DNA of 60,097 nucleotides from Candidatus Roizmanbacteria bacterium RIFOXYC1_FULL_41_16 (lineage in GTDB: Bacteria > Patescibacteriota > Microgenomatia > UBA1406), in contig MGBO01000021.1 in NCBI GenBank assembly GCA_001788295.1, forward strand, positions 13,906-74,002, read 5' to 3'. Under the pieces are notes generated by a model. The model worked only from the letters and a program-made list of their open reading frames with translations. It was not told where the DNA came from and made no database searches. This document shows positions 57,932 through 60,097 of the stretch, piece by piece. Positions within the stretch are counted from its first letter, which is position 1; each line of letters starts with the position of its first letter. The position numbers and the translations under genes are program-made.

Positions 57932-59326
57932 ATGACCAATTTTTGGCATCGATTTTTACTTCTTGCCTCTGCTTTTTTTTTGATCAGTCTTGTGTTTCTG
58001 ACCAATAGTCCGCCAATCTGGCCGGATGAGGTAATTGTCGCCGACTATGCCTATAATCTAAGCGCACAGGGCCGGCTAATCAGCTCGCTGCACGGATCCA
58101 TGTATCACGCTGATCAAGGCTTATTTTTTTATCCGCCCTTGCTGCCGATACTTTTGGCACTTGTTTTTAAATTTAGCGGCCTGTCTGTTGTCGGGCTGCG
58201 CCTGCTGGCAATATTTTCTGGCTTAATCCTGTTCCTTACCGTTCTTAAGCAAAGTCGGCCATTATCCACTTGGTGGTTAGCAGGATTATGGTTGCTGGAT
58301 TTCTCGTTAATGCGAGCCAGTCGCTTTGGCCGGCCGGAGATTTTTGTCTTGAGTCTTACCTTTGTCAGTTTGTGGTTATTGTTCAGCCGTTATCGTTACC
58401 GCTATTTATTAGCTTCAATTATAGCCGTACTTTGCTTTTTAATTCATCCGCTCGGAATTCTGGCCATTCTTCTTATTGCTGTTAACTTGATCAGTCAGCG
58501 CCGTTTCAAAAACTTGTTTATTCTGAGTGGTTTGTTTATAGCCGGAGTCATGATTTGGTTCCTCACGATTAATTTCCAGATACAAACGCTGTTTGAAGTT
58601 CTTCAATGGCAGGCACAGCGCCGGCTATCCGAACCCAGTTTTTTTGTTTTTTTAAGTCAAAATAGCTTGTTTTATTATGCTGCCATTCACTGGCTGTATT
58701 TTGGTTTATCAGTTTTTTTATGTGGCTATTTCTGGCTCAATCAACACCCAGACTCAAAAACCGGATTATTAATCATTGGCTTAATAGTAGGTTGGTTGTT
58801 TATTTTTTATGGCAGAGAGCCTTGGTACTACGTCTATCCAGTGCCATTTTTGTATCTGCTCTGGGTCAAATTTTGGGAAAGCCTTAAAAACAAATCAGGA
58901 AAAATCTTTTTTTGGTTAATCAGTGGAGTAATGCTTTTTGTAAATTTAAATCTGTTTAGTTTGGATTGGCAAAGCTCACAAGGGTCTTATCAGAAATTCA
59001 CCCAGACAATAGTCAGCCAGCTGCCCAAAAACAGTACTGTTTTTTTATCGAGCATTCCGGATCCGTATTATGGTCTAAAAACTAGTCACAAAAATTTACG
59101 GCTTTATCAATTTGCGCCGTTGCCTGAGGAAAAATCAAAGTACTACCAGATTTTAGATGATTCAGAGTATTTGGTTTTTACCGGCTACTTGGATTACGGG
59201 TTTAACAATGTCTTGAAACAATATCTCAAAAAAAATACCAAGCGCATAATTGAAATCGACAACGGTCCGGGAGAATACCAGGCGCAGTTGATTAAGTTAG
59301 TCCCCAAGACTAGGCGCCGGCATTAA
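57932..59326 (+). CDS. GT-C glycosyltransferase (PMT-like)
   Basis: NSPPIWPDEVIVADYAYNLSAQGRL, FFYPPLLPILLALVFKFSGLSVVGLRLLAIFSGL. Confidence 0.85.
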   Translation: MTNFWHRFLLLASAFFLISLVFLTNSPPIWPDEVIVADYAYNLSAQGRLISSLHGSMYHADQGLFFYPPLLPILLALVFKFSGLSVVGLRLLAIFSGLILFLTVLKQSRPLSTWWLAGLWLLDFSLMRASRFGRPEIFVLSLTFVSLWLLFSRYRYRYLLASIIAVLCFLIHPLGILAILLIAVNLISQRRFKNLFILSGLFIAGVMIWFLTINFQIQTLFEVLQWQAQRRLSEPSFFVFLSQNSLFYYAAIHWLYFGLSVFLCGYFWLNQHPDSKTGLLIIGLIVGWLFIFYGREPWYYVYPVPFLYLLWVKFWESLKNKSGKIFFWLISGVMLFVNLNLFSLDWQSSQGSYQKFTQTIVSQLPKNSTVFLSSIPDPYYGLKTSHKNLRLYQFAPLPEEKSKYYQILDDSEYLVFTGYLDYGFNNVLKQYLKKNTKRIIEIDNGPGEYQAQLIKLVPKTRRRH

Positions 59327-59853
59327 TTGATTGCATAGATTTTTTTAATTAATTCGGAGAGATTCAAAAAATTACGGCCGCGAGAGGTTAGGGAAACGCA
59401 GTAATTTTTCTTTTCAAGCATATCGATAATGCTTTGCTCTTTGATGCGCCGAGACATGGCTTTATCACGCTTAACGTACTCTTTAATAAACAGCTTTTCC
59501 ATGTTCTGTGGAGACAAGCCCTGGCAAGTAGGGGACTGACTCGTGTTTAGGCGGTTGAGCAAATACATGGTCACGGAGCGGTCAAAAGTAACCGGAAAAA
59601 CGACAAACAAAGACAGGTGAATCGAGGCACTCATCACAATCGCTGCCAAAACCGTCTCAAATCGGACCTTCAGAACGCGCTGTTCCATTCCCGAAATGGA
59701 ACAGAGGATTAGGACAGTCAGGGCCAACAGCAGGTTGCCCCGATAAAACAAAACTTTTTGCTGACTAAGTAATGGACTCCGGAGCAAACCCAAAAAAATA
59801 AGCGAAAAAAACAGAAATGTTAAGAAATACGTCCAGATAAAACTTTTTTTCAT
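59323..59853 (-). CDS. Hypothetical multi-TM protein with winged-helix-like cytoplasmic C-terminus
   Basis: Three to four hydrophobic helices then DRSVTMYLLNRL...RRIKEQSIIDMLEKKNYCVSLTSRGRNFL (wHTH-like). Confidence 0.55.
   Translation of the reverse strand: MKKSFIWTYFLTFLFFSLIFLGLLRSPLLSQQKVLFYRGNLLLALTVLILCSISGMEQRVLKVRFETVLAAIVMSASIHLSLFVVFPVTFDRSVTMYLLNRLNTSQSPTCQGLSPQNMEKLFIKEYVKRDKAMSRRIKEQSIIDMLEKKNYCVSLTSRGRNFLNLSELIKKIYAIN
59679..59711. repeat. Palindromic repeat, copy 2 (core GTTCCATTCCCGAAATGGAAC at 59682-59702), inside CDS 59323..59853
   Basis: 8-bp perfect stem GTTCCATT/AATGGAAC with 5-nt loop; reverse complement shares ~33 bp (3 mismatches) with 9158-9192. Confidence 0.75.
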
Positions 59854-60097
59854 TTAATTAAATACTTGGCCAATATTATAATCATATATTAAAAGTGTAA
59901 ATTTCATCTGGTTTTTAAAGATAATGGTTTTTGATCGGCTGGGTTTACCAAATTGAGATTTTATTGTTTTAAAACTACAACCATATCTCAAATCTTTATG
60001 ATTCAATAAGAGAAAAGTTTCCCCATGATGGATAGCAAATTCATACCAGTTAATTGTGCTAAGACGATAGTAAGGCATAATCTGGTAGTTAATGCAG
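59854..60097 (-). CDS. 3' end of an unidentified protein (5' end outside window)
   Basis: Reading frame stays open to the window edge upstream of the ATG at 60078 (..CINYQIMPYYRLSTINWYEFA..). Confidence 0.45.
   Translation of the reverse strand, partial: CINYQIMPYYRLSTINWYEFAIHHGETFLLLNHKDLRYGCSFKTIKSQFGKPSRSKTIIFKNQMKFTLLIYDYNIGQVFN

Noticed and set aside
1-60097. CRISPR arrays, transposons, prophage or rRNA
   Set aside because: No regularly spaced repeats, transposase/integrase motifs, phage structural genes or rRNA sequence seen while reading the window.

Overview
The window looks like a bacterial chromosome segment with strong Candidate Phyla Radiation (Patescibacteria, possibly Microgenomates-like) character. 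That assignment is inferred from compact, overlapping genes, near-absent Shine-Dalgarno motifs and divergent core genes; it was not tested by phylogeny. Positions 1 to ~14.3 kb are mostly housekeeping: ruvB 3' end, tRNA-Pro(TGG), tRNA-Leu(TAA), a GH39-like secreted protein, rarA, tRNA-Thr(TGT), gyrB, ppa, gyrA, a divergent folD, a thioredoxin-like protein, a MurF-like ligase, lepA and pyk. From ~14.35 to ~51.2 kb runs one almost uninterrupted plus-strand surface-glycan cluster headed by a Crp/Fnr regulator. It contains nucleotide-sugar enzymes consistent with UDP-ManNAc(3NAc)A-type and possibly L-FucNAc-type sugars, many GT2/GT4/GT-C glycosyltransferases, two flippases, an AsnB-like amidotransferase, an MBOAT/SGNH acylation pair and several orphan giant membrane proteins. 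From ~51.2 kb to the end there is a minus-strand-rich region: a D-2-hydroxyacid dehydrogenase, a small cassette (97-aa ORF, guanylate-kinase-like protein, radical SAM protein, 243-aa orphan) and further glycan genes including a STELLO/DUF288-like protein. The most interesting observations are: (1) -10 boxes 5-8 nt upstream of many start codons, implying pervasive leaderless transcription; (2) the radical SAM/guanylate-kinase-like cassette; (3) a ~33-bp palindromic repeat found once between genes and once inside a coding sequence; (4) two mirror-ordered amino-sugar modules; and (5) a tandem GT-C paralog pair, one copy fused to a GT2 domain. No CRISPR array, transposase or rRNA was seen. All product calls come from reading motifs and recalled family similarity; no database search was run.
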